Positions 1-9,731 of a stretch of 13,821 nt of DNA are shown one piece after another. Location: the NCBI GenBank assembly GCA_030834765.1, contig JAUQXG010000023.1, positions 1-13,821 on the forward strand. Direction: 5' to 3'. The translations under genes and the position numbers were made by a program. The first letter of the stretch is position 1; each line of letters opens with the position of its first letter. The stretch is from Lutispora sp. (GTDB taxonomy: Bacteria > Bacillota > Clostridia > Lutisporales > Lutisporaceae). Below the pieces are notes generated by a model that saw only the letters and a program-made list of their open reading frames with translations, was not told the DNA's origin and did no database searches.

Positions 1-2
1 CC

Positions 3-923
3 TTGATCAGGCATATCATCACCTATAAAAGGCCAAAGACTGCAACCTCCACCGTCTATATAGAGAACACCGGAGATATAGAGTATGGGGTGACCAATAT
101 AAAAACAAAGAGAGTGCTGGAGAGACTATCCCAGCCCTCTGCCATCAGCTTCAAAGAAAGCTATGTCCTAAGCGAAAATGAAGAAAACACAGTAGCATAT
201 AAATACGATTTGCCAAATCTAAAGGTCACCGATGTGACAAAGAGAAAGTCAGGAGAAGGCAGCTACACCATGTCCACATTGCCTCAGCTAAAGCCTCTTC
301 CTATACCAAGATATACAGATATCACAGGCTATTGGGCAGAAGGAGATATAAAGAAGCTTTTTAGCCTAGGCGTGATATCAGGAGAATCAAGCTACTATAA
401 TCCTTTGATACCCATAAACAGAGGCGAATTTGCAAAAGCCATCATCAATGCATGTGGTTTGATCAAAGAAGAAACAGTAGCAAAGCCTAAAACAAAAGCA
501 AAAATAGAGCCGGATATCAGCTACAGTGATTTGAAGGCTGACGATCCAAATTATGAATTTATACAAAAGGCATTGACCACAGGAATCATGAATGGCATCG
601 ATATCAACAGGTTTAACCCAGACGGCACCCTGACCAAAGCCCAAGCAGTCACCACAATTGTGAGAGCACTTGGCTTAGAAGATATGAACCTAACAGGAGC
701 CAGAGCACCTTTTATGGATGAAAATACCATATCCAACTGGGCAAAAAAATCAATGACTGTAGCCTATGATATGGGTATAATAGATGTAAATGAATATGGA
801 ATGGTACAACCAAATAAAACCCTAACAAGAGGCGAATGTGCAAACTTAATAAACAGATTTATAACATATCTGCAAGAAAAAATAGCAACAGATTACAGAG
901 AACGAATCGTTAACTTTAGGTAA
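3..923 (+). CDS. SLH-domain cell-surface protein, 5' end outside window
   Basis: The frame is open to the left edge. The apparent TTG at position 3 has no visible ribosome binding site, so the gene most likely starts upstream and this is its C-terminal 306 or so codons. Residues 1-100 of the visible part match no domain I recognise. Three S-layer homology repeats follow at roughly 104-152 (YTDITGYWAEGDI, then INRGEFAKAI), 174-228 (YSDLKADDPNYEFI, then LTKAQAVTTIVRALGL) and 237-290 (FMDENTISNWAKKSM, then LTRGECANLINRF). In this family an SLH triplet binds pyruvylated secondary cell-wall polymer, anchoring an exported protein to the wall. A C-terminal SLH triplet is the usual arrangement. The stop at 921-923 is 32 bases before the S41 protease start, with no terminator between, so co-transcription is likely. 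What the protein displays is unknown because its N-terminus is missing. Confidence 0.88.
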   Translation: MIRHIITYKRPKTATSTVYIENTGDIEYGVTNIKTKRVLERLSQPSAISFKESYVLSENEENTVAYKYDLPNLKVTDVTKRKSGEGSYTMSTLPQLKPLPIPRYTDITGYWAEGDIKKLFSLGVISGESSYYNPLIPINRGEFAKAIINACGLIKEETVAKPKTKAKIEPDISYSDLKADDPNYEFIQKALTTGIMNGIDINRFNPDGTLTKAQAVTTIVRALGLEDMNLTGARAPFMDENTISNWAKKSMTVAYDMGIIDVNEYGMVQPNKTLTRGECANLINRFITYLQEKIATDYRERIVNFR

Positions 924-955
924 CTTATAAACATTCAGATAGGAGAGATGCAAAA

Positions 956-2458
956 ATGAAAGACAATAAAAATGTAGAAGCACCCGACTCAAATCTCCAA
1001 CGCCCAACCTCCAAAAAAACCTGGAACCTGGCGCCTGGAACCTGGAACCCTAACTCCTCACCCCTCGAGCCTCGAACCTCGTATCCAAAACTCCTAACTC
1101 TAATAATCTTGGGATTGATACTAACCTTAACTTTGTCATTCGTTATCGCGGATTCCCCCGCCCTCTCCACTATTGAATCCATGATGGATATCATAAAAAG
1201 CGATTACTATAAGGATGTAGATGATGAGGTATTGATAAGAGGCGCCATAGACGGTATGTTTAAAGTCCTGGATCCTCATAGCGGCTACTATAACAATAAA
1301 GAATTCCAAGAGCTGCAAGCCTCCTTGAGCGGAGAGTTCAGCGGAGTGGGAATGCAGGTAGAACGTAAAAACGATCGTGTAACAGTAGTTTCACCAATAG
1401 AAGGGACACCAGCCTTTAAAGCTGGAATCGCAACAGGAGATATCATCCTATCCGTAGATGGAAAGGATATAAAGGATTTACCCCTAGATCAAGCAGTAGC
1501 TCTCATAAGAGGAGAAGCAGGAACCAAAGTAAAACTAGAAGTGGTAAAAGCAGACAAAGGGGATGTCGTATATATAGAGCTGATAAGGCAGATGATAAAA
1601 CTAGACTCCGTAAAAACCACATCTATATACAATCAAACGATAGACAAATATACCGCAGATAAAAGAATAGGCTATATTAGAATAACAGAGTTTGATCAAG
1701 GTACAGCAGATGATTTTAAAGCATTGCTAGAAAAATATAAAAAAGAAGGTAAAAAAGGCCTGATCATAGACTTAAGATATAACCCAGGTGGACTTTTAAG
1801 CACAGTAGTTGATATGTGCAAAGAAATAATCCCAGAAGGGCCAATCGTCCATATAGACACAAAAGGCGATAAAAATGATGAAGTGTACTCTTCTACATTA
1901 AAAACACCACCTTTTAAAATAGTAGTTATAACAAATGAAGGTTCTGCATCTGCTTCAGAGATACTCACTGGAGCAGTAAAAGACAGCGGAGTAGGTAAAA
2001 TAGTGGGAACAAAAACCTATGGCAAAGGCACCGTACAGACCATGGGCTACCTAACAAATGGTGATGGTGTGAAGATGACAATAGCAGAATACCTGACAAG
2101 AAATAAAATCCACATAGACGGCAAGGGCATAATGCCAGATGTAGAAGTAAAACCTCAAGCACCAGAAGAATTGGCTAATGTGAAAGCTGACAGAGATCTA
2201 ACAAAAGGCATAGTGGGCTTAGACGTATACGGCATACAACAAAGACTGCAAGATCTAGGCTACAAAATAACAACAGACGGTATTCTAGACACTTCAACAA
2301 TAGAAGCATCCGGCAAATTACTAAATAAGACAATGACAAAAATAATAAAAGAAGATCAAAAAGCAATCGTAAAAAAATATGAAGAAACGAAGATAACAAA
2401 CATAGTAGACATAGAACTAAAAACAGCAGTAGACGAAATGATAAAACTGCTGAAGTAA
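956..2458 (+). CDS. Membrane-anchored carboxy-terminal processing protease (S41/CtpA family)
   Basis: Serine endopeptidase of the tail-specific protease family, acting outside the membrane on exported or wall proteins. The ATG at 956 follows AGGAG (941-945) at good spacing. Visible layout of the 500 residues: a hydrophilic tail 1-42, one membrane segment about 43-66 (LLTLIILGLILTLTLSFVIA), a PDZ domain about 110-200, and an S41 core about 215-395. By comparison with CtpB and Prc, which have a 25-residue Ser-Lys spacing, the catalytic serine is S332 in GSASASEI, the lysine is K357 in YGKGTVQ and Q361 completes the site. Residues 423-438 (DVYGIQQRLQDLGYKI) begin a peptidoglycan-binding-like segment, common in clostridial CtpA proteins. 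Oddity: the N-terminal tail is partly encoded by a heptanucleotide repeat array (1020-1083) unlike the AT-rich rest of the gene. Function is confident; the substrate and ctpA/ctpB assignment are not. Confidence 0.93.
   Translation: MKDNKNVEAPDSNLQRPTSKKTWNLAPGTWNPNSSPLEPRTSYPKLLTLIILGLILTLTLSFVIADSPALSTIESMMDIIKSDYYKDVDDEVLIRGAIDGMFKVLDPHSGYYNNKEFQELQASLSGEFSGVGMQVERKNDRVTVVSPIEGTPAFKAGIATGDIILSVDGKDIKDLPLDQAVALIRGEAGTKVKLEVVKADKGDVVYIELIRQMIKLDSVKTTSIYNQTIDKYTADKRIGYIRITEFDQGTADDFKALLEKYKKEGKKGLIIDLRYNPGGLLSTVVDMCKEIIPEGPIVHIDTKGDKNDEVYSSTLKTPPFKIVVITNEGSASASEILTGAVKDSGVGKIVGTKTYGKGTVQTMGYLTNGDGVKMTIAEYLTRNKIHIDGKGIMPDVEVKPQAPEELANVKADRDLTKGIVGLDVYGIQQRLQDLGYKITTDGILDTSTIEASGKLLNKTMTKIIKEDQKAIVKKYEETKITNIVDIELKTAVDEMIKLLK
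1012..1083 (+). repeat. Heptanucleotide repeat array copy A, inside the S41 protease gene
   Basis: After a run of seven A come four 7-nt units at 1020-1047 (CCTGGAA, CCTGGCG, CCTGGAA, CCTGGAA). A 15-nt break follows, then three units of a sister type at 1063-1083 (CCTCGAG, CCTCGAA, CCTCGTA). The stretch from about 985 to 1100 is strikingly C-rich on the + strand in an AT-rich genome. Positions 1012-1029 match copy C (4863-4880) base for base over 18 nt. It stays in the protease frame and encodes a Trp/Pro-rich segment (TWNLAPGTWNPN). The repeat structure is read directly; its mobile nature is inferred. Confidence 0.8.
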
Positions 2459-2461
2459 TAT

Positions 2462-4255
<1,794 letters not shown>

Positions 4256-4290
4256 AATAACTGCTAAAGAGTATGAAAGTTTAACAAAAT

Positions 4291-4332
4291 AAAAAGTTCT
4301 GCATAGTATAAAGAGCGATGCAGAACTTTTTT
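4291..4332 (+). terminator. Intrinsic terminator after pyrG
   Basis: A perfect 14-bp stem pairs 4291-4304 (AAAAAGTTCTGCAT) with 4318-4331 (ATGCAGAACTTTTT) around a 13-nt loop, and a T-run ends the stem. It starts 35 bases after the pyrG stop. The A-tract on the left arm makes it potentially bidirectional, although nothing on the - strand needs it. Confidence 0.9.
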
Positions 4333-4440
4333 ATTTATCCACAATTTATTAACAAGGTGAAAGAAATCCAACGTCGAAATAATAATTCTACCTCAACTTT
4401 TAGGACATAAACCAAAATAAACAAGCATAGGAATAATGAA

Positions 4441-4815
4441 ATGAGTAAAACAAACTTTAAGGAACTATTACTATGGAAATTATCAAAAGAACTAGCCGTT
4501 GAAATATATAAACTAACAACCGAAGGTATGTTTGCAAAAGATTACTCATTAAAAGATCAGATAAGACGAGCTGCAGTGAGCGTACCTAGCAACATTGCTG
4601 AAGGCAATGATAGAGGGTCAGACAAAGAAATGATAAGATTTCTCTATATAAGCAAAGGATCACTAGCAGAACTGATTACACAGTTATATATAGCATGTGA
4701 AGTAGATTATATAACAGAAGCTCAATTAAAAAAGATAGAAGCAAAATGCAATGATATAGGAGCTATGATAGGAAAATTTATAAAGGTTTTAAGTGAACGC
4801 AGTAATATCAAATAA
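4441..4815 (+). CDS. Orphan four-helix-bundle protein (23S rRNA intervening-sequence protein / Avd-like family)
   Basis: The 124 residues carry the family signature throughout: FKELLLWKLSKELAVEIYKL near the start, LKDQIRRAAVSVPSNIAEG in the centre (about 37-55), then EMIRFLYISKGSLAELITQL and a final amphipathic helix. Relatives are encoded in intervening sequences of 23S rRNA genes in some bacteria. The same fold serves as the Avd accessory protein of diversity-generating retroelements, where it binds nucleic acid and reverse transcriptase. Neither an rRNA gene nor a reverse transcriptase is in this window, so the molecular role is unknown; nucleic-acid binding is inferred from the family. 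The start has only a weak AGGA (4429-4432), and I see no convincing promoter. The gene is isolated between the pyrG terminator and, 48 bases after its stop, a CCTGGNN repeat array. It could be cargo or a helper of that repeat family. Confidence 0.9.
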   Translation: MSKTNFKELLLWKLSKELAVEIYKLTTEGMFAKDYSLKDQIRRAAVSVPSNIAEGNDRGSDKEMIRFLYISKGSLAELITQLYIACEVDYITEAQLKKIEAKCNDIGAMIGKFIKVLSERSNIK

Positions 4816-4862
4816 ATCTAGTGCAGTGAAGTAAAGCTATCAAAGCTCCAGAGAAATACATA

Positions 4863-4905
4863 CAAAAAAACCTGGAACCTAGAACCTGGAGCCTGGCACC
4901 CCTGC
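4863..4905 (+). repeat. Heptanucleotide repeat array copy C, downstream of the four-helix-bundle gene
   Basis: A run of seven A (4864-4870) is followed by 7-nt units CCTGGAA (4871-4877), CCTAGAA (4878-4884), CCTGGAG (4885-4891), CCTGGCA (4892-4898) and a decayed CCCCTGC (4899-4905). The first 18 bases, 4863-4880, are identical to 1012-1029 in copy A. A short inverted pair GGCAC (4895-4899) / GTGCC (4915-4919) could make a small hairpin. There is no T-run, so it is not an evident terminator for the upstream gene. Confidence 0.8.
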
Positions 4906-4977
4906 CCAAGACTCGTGCCCTGCATTACGGGTCAAGATCAAAATTATTACACTTATATTACATATCACTGGTATACA

Positions 4978-5006
4978 TTGACTCTATGTGTTTATGTTGC
5001 TATAAT
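4978..5006 (+). promoter_or_regulatory. Strong sigma-A-type promoter of the S-layer gene
   Basis: TTGACT (4978-4983) and a perfect TATAAT (5001-5006) are separated by an ideal 17 bases, with an extended -10 TGC at 4998-5000. The start point should be near 5013. This is the best promoter in the window and fits the very high expression expected of an S-layer protein. Confidence 0.88.
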
Positions 5007-5012
5007 GTGTAA

Positions 5013-5167
5013 TAGAGTACATAAGTATCATTATTTATCCATTATTGAGATAGTACCTCCAATCGTATAGACGATTAGAGTTAACTATATAGCAACCCGA
5101 TCGGGGGACGGATTGCGATACATACATACTCCCGAAGAATTATTAAATTATTATAGGAGGCGATTTT
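5013..5167 (+). promoter_or_regulatory. Long structured 5' leader of the S-layer mRNA, possible pseudoknot and anti-Shine-Dalgarno
   Basis: The predicted leader is about 155 nt. Visible pairings: hairpin 5061-5066/5071-5076 (AATCGT, ACGATT, tetraloop ATAG); hairpin 5088-5099/5109-5120 with two mismatches; its loop 5101-5107 (TCGGGGG) complementary to 5129-5135 (CTCCCGA) over seven positions including one G-U, which would form a pseudoknot; and CCTCC at 5056-5060 complementary to the ribosome binding site GGAGG at 5156-5160. CCTCC could also pair with the G5 loop, so alternative folds exist. I do not recognise a known riboswitch class. Long stable leaders are common on S-layer messages, so mRNA stabilisation is the simpler reading. 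The pairings are seen; their function is inferred. Confidence 0.5.
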
Positions 5168-8100
5168 GTGAAAAAGGTACTTGCATTAGTACTAGCATTT
5201 ACGATGGTATTTTCATCAATATCATTCGCATTTGCTGACACAACACCAGTAGCAACAACGGTTGCAGAAATCAGTGCAGATGCACAAGCTTGTGTAACAC
5301 TAGGCATGCTTCAAGGCAGCGACCAAGGTGTAACAGCAGAATATCTTGCAGGAGAATCTACAAGATTACAAGCTGCAATCATGACTTTAAGACTTAAGGG
5401 TCTTGAAAAAGACGCATTAGCGTATGTTGGCGATAAGAATTTCGCTGATATGACAGATTTTGCTTGGGCAGAAGGCAAGAATGCAGTAGCATACTTACTA
5501 GCTCATCCAGAATTAGGATTTATTGGTGATGGCGTTAACTTTATGCCTAATCAAAAAATCGATGAAGCATCATACTACAAAGTAATGCTTACAGCATTAG
5601 GCTATAAGCAAACAACAGCTGAAGTTGTTGGTGATTATGCTTGGGCAGATGTTTTAACATTTGCTAAATCATTAGGACTTGCACCACAAGCTCTTACAAC
5701 TTTCACAAACAATGATATAGCAAAAATCACTATCGAAGCTTTAAAAGCTAAAAACAAAGACGGAAAAGTTCTAGTTAACGCTCTAGTAGCAGCTGGTACT
5801 TTGACAAATGAAAAAGCTATAGCAGCTGGATTAATTGGTTCAGCAGTAGAAGGAACTATAAAAACAGTTAAAGCTATTGGTAACACAGTAGTAGAAGTTG
5901 AATACACAGAAGCTGTTGACAAAGCAGCAGCTGAAAATGTTGATAACTACAAAGTAGAAGGACTTGAAATAAAAGCAGCTACATTAGATGGAACTAAAAA
6001 AGTTCTTCTTGAAACAGCAGCTCAAACATCAGGTAAAACTTATACGCTAGTAGCTGGTGATCAAAAAGTTAACTTCGGTGGTAAGGCAAAAGTAACTGAA
6101 GCCCTTGAACTTGGTAAAGTTACAGGAACCGATACAGAAAAAGTAGAGCTTCAATTTAACGGAGTTCTTGATTTTGCAACAGCAACAAATGTTGCAACTT
6201 ATACAATAGCTAATGTTACAATAGAAAAAGCATCATTGAATGCTGATAGAAATAAAGTAACTCTTACTACAAGCGGACTTACATCAAACAAAACTTATTC
6301 AGTAAAAGTAACTAATATTAAGTCAGTTGATGGCGTAACATTAAAATCAGCTTCAAAGAGCTTCTACGCAAAGAGCGACAAGACAGCTCCAAAGATAGTA
6401 AAAGCTGAACCGATGACATATACAAGAGTATTAGTAAAATTTGATGAAGAGTTAGACAAAGAGACATCAGAAAATGTTGAAAACTATACTATTGCAAATC
6501 TTACAGTAGAAAAAGCTACATTGGTAGAAGATCCTGCTGAAGAGGAAGATAGATGGGTAGAACTTACTACATCAGCACAAAAAGCTGGTACTTCATACAC
6601 TGTAAAAGTTAAAGGCGTAAAAGATACTTCTGTTTTAGCTAACGAAATAGTGAGAGAAGCATCAGTAAAATTCACTGGCAAGACTCAAGATAAGACAGGT
6701 CCTACAGTGAAAACAACAACAGTATTAAGCAGAAATAGACTTTTAGTTGAGTTCAATGATGCATCAAGACTAGACTTCACAACTGTTGAAAACAGTGCAA
6801 ACTATGAATTTAACAAAGATATCACAGTAGAAAAAGTTGAAATTCTTCCTGTATATGCTGCATATAAAAATGATACTAAGAAAGCTATAGTAACAGTATC
6901 AGATATGGCAGAAAAAACTACTTATAAGCTTACTATCATTGGAGTTACTGATGAGTATGCTAATGAAATGACTAAAGCTGAAAAATCAATAAACTACAAT
7001 AATGCAAGCTTAGATGCTGCAAAAATTAAAAGTGTAAATTCAACATCAGGAACTAAAGCAGTAATAACATTTGACAAACATATTGACCCAGTAACAGCAA
7101 AAGATGTAGCTAACTACTCTATAAATGGTGGGCTTGGAACACCAATACAAGCTAAAATAAATGATGACTTAAATAAGGTTACACTTACAGTTAATGAGCA
7201 AGTAGAAGGTAAATCTTATAAAGTAACTGTAAAAGGCGTTATGGACTTAGCTGGTAATACATTAAATTCAACTGCTTCATTTGTAGGATTAACTACTGAA
7301 AACGATATCGAAGCTCCTGAAGTGGAAGATATCACAGTAGTAAACAGAAGAGTTATGAGAGTAACCTTTACTGAAGCAATAAATGTAAATTCAGCAGCGG
7401 TAGCAAAACTTAGTGCTGGAAATGATTTAAGTCTTTCAGCAGTTTATGATGATAATACAGTTCTTGAATTCTCAAGAGCAGCTAACTTCCAAGATATCGA
7501 ATATACATTAAAAAGCTTTACAGGAGTAGCTGATAAAGCTGGAAATAATGTAGTAGTTGATAGTGATGGAATAACTTTCTGGGGTGACAATAGTGAAGAA
7601 GAAAATATTGACTTCTCATGGGAACAAATAAATGTTGAAAAATACAAATTAACATTCTCAGAAAAAGTAGAGCCAAAAGCTGGAGTTACTAACACATATG
7701 TAGACGATGATTCAGATGATTTAGGAATGGATACTGTTTGGTACTTGAAGAAAAAAGTAGCAATAGATAAAGATGCATTCAATAATGATATAAACACTCA
7801 ATTTGCAAGTCGTCATGGAATATCAATAAATAATACAGAAGAAGATGTAGCTGGAAAAACAAAAATAACAGCTAGTATGGAAGACGATGAAATTCCTTAT
7901 ATCGAAAGTGTAGAAGCAGTTAATAGGTATAAGGTAAAAGTTACATTCAGTGAAGATATAAAGACTTATGGAACATATACAATATCTTACTATGATTTGG
8001 CAGGCAAGGAAAAGAAGGTCCAAGGTATAATAGGAGCAGTAGATCTTGATAATGACAATGTAGCTTTGTTAGATTTAACTAAGAAATTAGCACTTGAATC

Positions 8101-9142
8101 AAGATTTGATTATACTTTAAAAATAACTTCACAAGTTCAAGACCTTGCAGGAAATAAGACAGAAAAAGATGAAACATATGATTTCCAAGGAACAGACCTT
8201 GTAGCACCAAGCAACTACATCACAGGTGTAGAAATAATCAATGGAACAACTTTCAAAGTTAGATTAAATGAAAAGATATTTGGAAATAAAGATGAAGACG
8301 TAAATGCAAGTCCAGTTGATCTAACAGAAACTAATCCAGCAACATTGAAGTTAGGAACAGCTAATGTAGTTGTAACTACAGCAAATAACATGAGTGCAAC
8401 AGCTAAAACATCAAATGTATTTACAGTATCATTAGTTAATGACACTCTTCAGAGTGACAAAACATATGTAGTAACATTAGGTGGAATGAGCTATACATTT
8501 GCAGGAACAGTTGAATCTGGTTTGTCAGTAGAACAAACTAATCAGAATTTAGTAATTGCTTATTCTGATCTAAAAGCTACTGATGTTGTCAGAGTAGTTT
8601 ATGGTCAAGTAGATGCAACATTGAAAACAGTATCAAAAGGTTTCGTAAATATAACTCCAGGAACAGATGATGCTCAATATACTTTAGCACCAAACAAAGT
8701 ATTGTTTAATGTATCTGTAAAGAGAGGTCTAGTAACACTTTACACATTTGAGCATGAAGAAAATAATCAAGCAGCAGCAGACGTTGTTATAGGATTAATA
8801 AATAATATAACAAATGTAACTACTAAAAATGCTGCAAGAGCACAATATGATAATCTTACTGTAATACAACAATCATTAGTTACTAATTATAGTACTTTAG
8901 CTAGTGCAGAATCTCTAGGAGCAGCTATAGCTGATGCAAGTGATTTAGCTATTAATACTCCTGTAGATGATGTTAATCCAACAGCTGGTACTGTAACTAC
9001 AGCAGCTAAAACTGCATTAACAAATGCAATAACTGCAGCAACTACAGTAAATACTAATGGAGCTTCTACTCTTGAACAGCTAGAAACAGCAAAGACACCT
9101 CTAGCAGCAGCAGTAGCAACTTTTGAAGCAGCAATAAGATAA
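5168..9142 (+). CDS. Large S-layer-type surface protein: degenerate SLH repeats plus Ig-like repeats
   Basis: The GTG start follows AGGAGG (5155-5160) with seven bases between. A Sec signal peptide spans 1-23 (cut after SFAFA). Residues about 34-196 form three divergent SLH-like repeats: STRLQAAIMTLRLKGL replaces the usual TRAE core, IDEASYYKVMLTALGYK is the second and FTNNDIAKITIEALKAK the third. From about 231 to 1100 come roughly nine repeats of about 100 residues with a shared pattern: a short beta strand, V-x-V-x-F-(D/S/T)-E, then NVxNYxI, then a K-x-Y-x-V-x-V strand. This resembles the Ig-like (SbsA/Big-type) modules of S-layer proteins; starts are near 231, 313, 407, 511, 617, 716, 812, 909 and 1014. 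Residues about 1190-1324 are Ala/Thr-rich and helical, FIVAR-like. It probably builds or decorates the cell-surface lattice, anchored by its N-terminus. Promoter, leader and codon use rich in GCA/ACA fit high expression. It is probably the main S-layer subunit, not proven. Confidence 0.9.
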   Translation: MKKVLALVLAFTMVFSSISFAFADTTPVATTVAEISADAQACVTLGMLQGSDQGVTAEYLAGESTRLQAAIMTLRLKGLEKDALAYVGDKNFADMTDFAWAEGKNAVAYLLAHPELGFIGDGVNFMPNQKIDEASYYKVMLTALGYKQTTAEVVGDYAWADVLTFAKSLGLAPQALTTFTNNDIAKITIEALKAKNKDGKVLVNALVAAGTLTNEKAIAAGLIGSAVEGTIKTVKAIGNTVVEVEYTEAVDKAAAENVDNYKVEGLEIKAATLDGTKKVLLETAAQTSGKTYTLVAGDQKVNFGGKAKVTEALELGKVTGTDTEKVELQFNGVLDFATATNVATYTIANVTIEKASLNADRNKVTLTTSGLTSNKTYSVKVTNIKSVDGVTLKSASKSFYAKSDKTAPKIVKAEPMTYTRVLVKFDEELDKETSENVENYTIANLTVEKATLVEDPAEEEDRWVELTTSAQKAGTSYTVKVKGVKDTSVLANEIVREASVKFTGKTQDKTGPTVKTTTVLSRNRLLVEFNDASRLDFTTVENSANYEFNKDITVEKVEILPVYAAYKNDTKKAIVTVSDMAEKTTYKLTIIGVTDEYANEMTKAEKSINYNNASLDAAKIKSVNSTSGTKAVITFDKHIDPVTAKDVANYSINGGLGTPIQAKINDDLNKVTLTVNEQVEGKSYKVTVKGVMDLAGNTLNSTASFVGLTTENDIEAPEVEDITVVNRRVMRVTFTEAINVNSAAVAKLSAGNDLSLSAVYDDNTVLEFSRAANFQDIEYTLKSFTGVADKAGNNVVVDSDGITFWGDNSEEENIDFSWEQINVEKYKLTFSEKVEPKAGVTNTYVDDDSDDLGMDTVWYLKKKVAIDKDAFNNDINTQFASRHGISINNTEEDVAGKTKITASMEDDEIPYIESVEAVNRYKVKVTFSEDIKTYGTYTISYYDLAGKEKKVQGIIGAVDLDNDNVALLDLTKKLALESRFDYTLKITSQVQDLAGNKTEKDETYDFQGTDLVAPSNYITGVEIINGTTFKVRLNEKIFGNKDEDVNASPVDLTETNPATLKLGTANVVVTTANNMSATAKTSNVFTVSLVNDTLQSDKTYVVTLGGMSYTFAGTVESGLSVEQTNQNLVIAYSDLKATDVVRVVYGQVDATLKTVSKGFVNITPGTDDAQYTLAPNKVLFNVSVKRGLVTLYTFEHEENNQAAADVVIGLINNITNVTTKNAARAQYDNLTVIQQSLVTNYSTLASAESLGAAIADASDLAINTPVDDVNPTAGTVTTAAKTALTNAITAATTVNTNGASTLEQLETAKTPLAAAVATFEAAIR

Positions 9143-9158
9143 ACACAAGTATAAAAAT

Positions 9159-9190
9159 AAAAAAGAATCGGGTAACCGATTCTTTTTTTC
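9159..9190 (+). terminator. Intrinsic terminator after the S-layer gene
   Basis: The stem 9159-9171 (A-tract then GAATCGG) pairs with 9176-9188 (CCGATTC then T-tract) around a GTAA loop. Seven T follow from 9183 and more T from 9191. It starts 17 bases after the stop codon. Confidence 0.93.
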
Positions 9191-9210
9191 TTTTTTGTAT
9201 TACAAATACC

Positions 9211-9378
9211 ACAAGTTATGATTTAAGAATAGAGTGCATTGATGGGATATATCACGCAATAGCTCAAGGAAATAATAAAGAGGATATATTTAAGAAAGAA
9301 CAGGACAAAGGATATTTTATAAAACTTGTTAAAGAAGTTTTAAAGTATTTTTGGCAAGTGCAATTTCATGCACACTGA
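9211..9378 (+). pseudogene. N-terminal remnant of a Y1 (IS200-like / RAYT-type) transposase
   Basis: In the frame starting at 9211 the translation contains IDGIYHAIAQGNNKEDIFKK, then KGYFIKLVKEVLKYFWQVQF, and stops at TGA 9376-9378. This matches the start of Y1 (HUH) transposases such as RAYTs, which read GIYHVxxRGNNxxxIF followed by a helix and an aromatic strand. The family then continues with the HUH motif (xMxNHxHLL), which is exactly what is missing. There is no start codon with a ribosome binding site and no catalytic tyrosine domain. It is therefore a decayed fragment. Homology is by recognition of the pattern and was not tested by search. Confidence 0.65.
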
Positions 9379-9543
9379 ACTTAATCTTCCAAGCACCACA
9401 TACATGTTCTATAGAAAATTTTCCTAACACATTTCATTTATATTGAGTTGAATCTATTCTATAGAGCTGTCAGATATGTCTTTATCCTTAAGCCTTTTAA
9501 TTTAATATCTAAGAGCTGAACCATTAATTTGTTGCTCCCAGTG

Positions 9544-9624
9544 TTATGTTGGTTGTGTCTTTCCGCCGCTTTTGAAAGCTGTAATGTGCTGTTGCAAAAG
9601 CTCTTTATTTGACTTGTAGTTCAT
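9544..9624 (-). pseudogene. Possible transposase-like gene fragment
   Basis: On the - strand an ATG at 9624 opens a 26-codon frame (MNYKSNKELLQQHITAFKSG, then GKTQPT) ending at TAA 9544-9546. The composition and the abrupt end look like the N-terminus of a helix-turn-helix insertion-sequence protein that has been cut off. Downstream in another frame WEQQINGSALRY can be read before a further stop. I cannot name the family. A chance frame is possible at this length. Confidence 0.3.
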
Positions 9625-9626
9625 AA

Positions 9627-9662
9627 AAAATACACCTCTTATTGCTTTTTGAGGTGTATTTT
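9627..9662. terminator. Orphan hairpin, possibly a bidirectional terminator
   Basis: A perfect 12-bp stem pairs 9627-9638 (AAAATACACCTC) with 9651-9662 (GAGGTGTATTTT) around a 12-nt loop. On the - strand it runs into six T (9630-9625) directly before the small frame at 9624; on the + strand into TTTTCTT. No intact gene ends here on either strand, so it is probably left from a lost gene or element. Confidence 0.6.
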
Positions 9663-9731
9663 CTTATATTACTCATACCTTTTGTAGGTGTGCGTTATTT
9701 TACGCTTACCTTTTAATGAAATTTCCATTTT

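Noticed and set aside
1012..1083. Repeat arrays as a CRISPR array
   Set aside because: The units are 7 nt with no regular spacers, and no cas genes are present.
925..1194. 89-codon - strand frame across the repeat array in the S41 gene
   Set aside because: The C-rich array is open in several frames on both strands. The + strand frame has the ribosome binding site and runs into a complete protease.
4441..4815. Diversity-generating retroelement around the Avd-like gene
   Set aside because: There is no reverse transcriptase, no template/variable repeat pair and no C-type-lectin target within the window.
5013..5167. c-di-GMP or c-di-AMP riboswitch in the S-layer leader
   Set aside because: I could not find the conserved core motifs of either c-di-GMP class or of the ydaO type. 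Only generic pairings are seen, so the class is left open.
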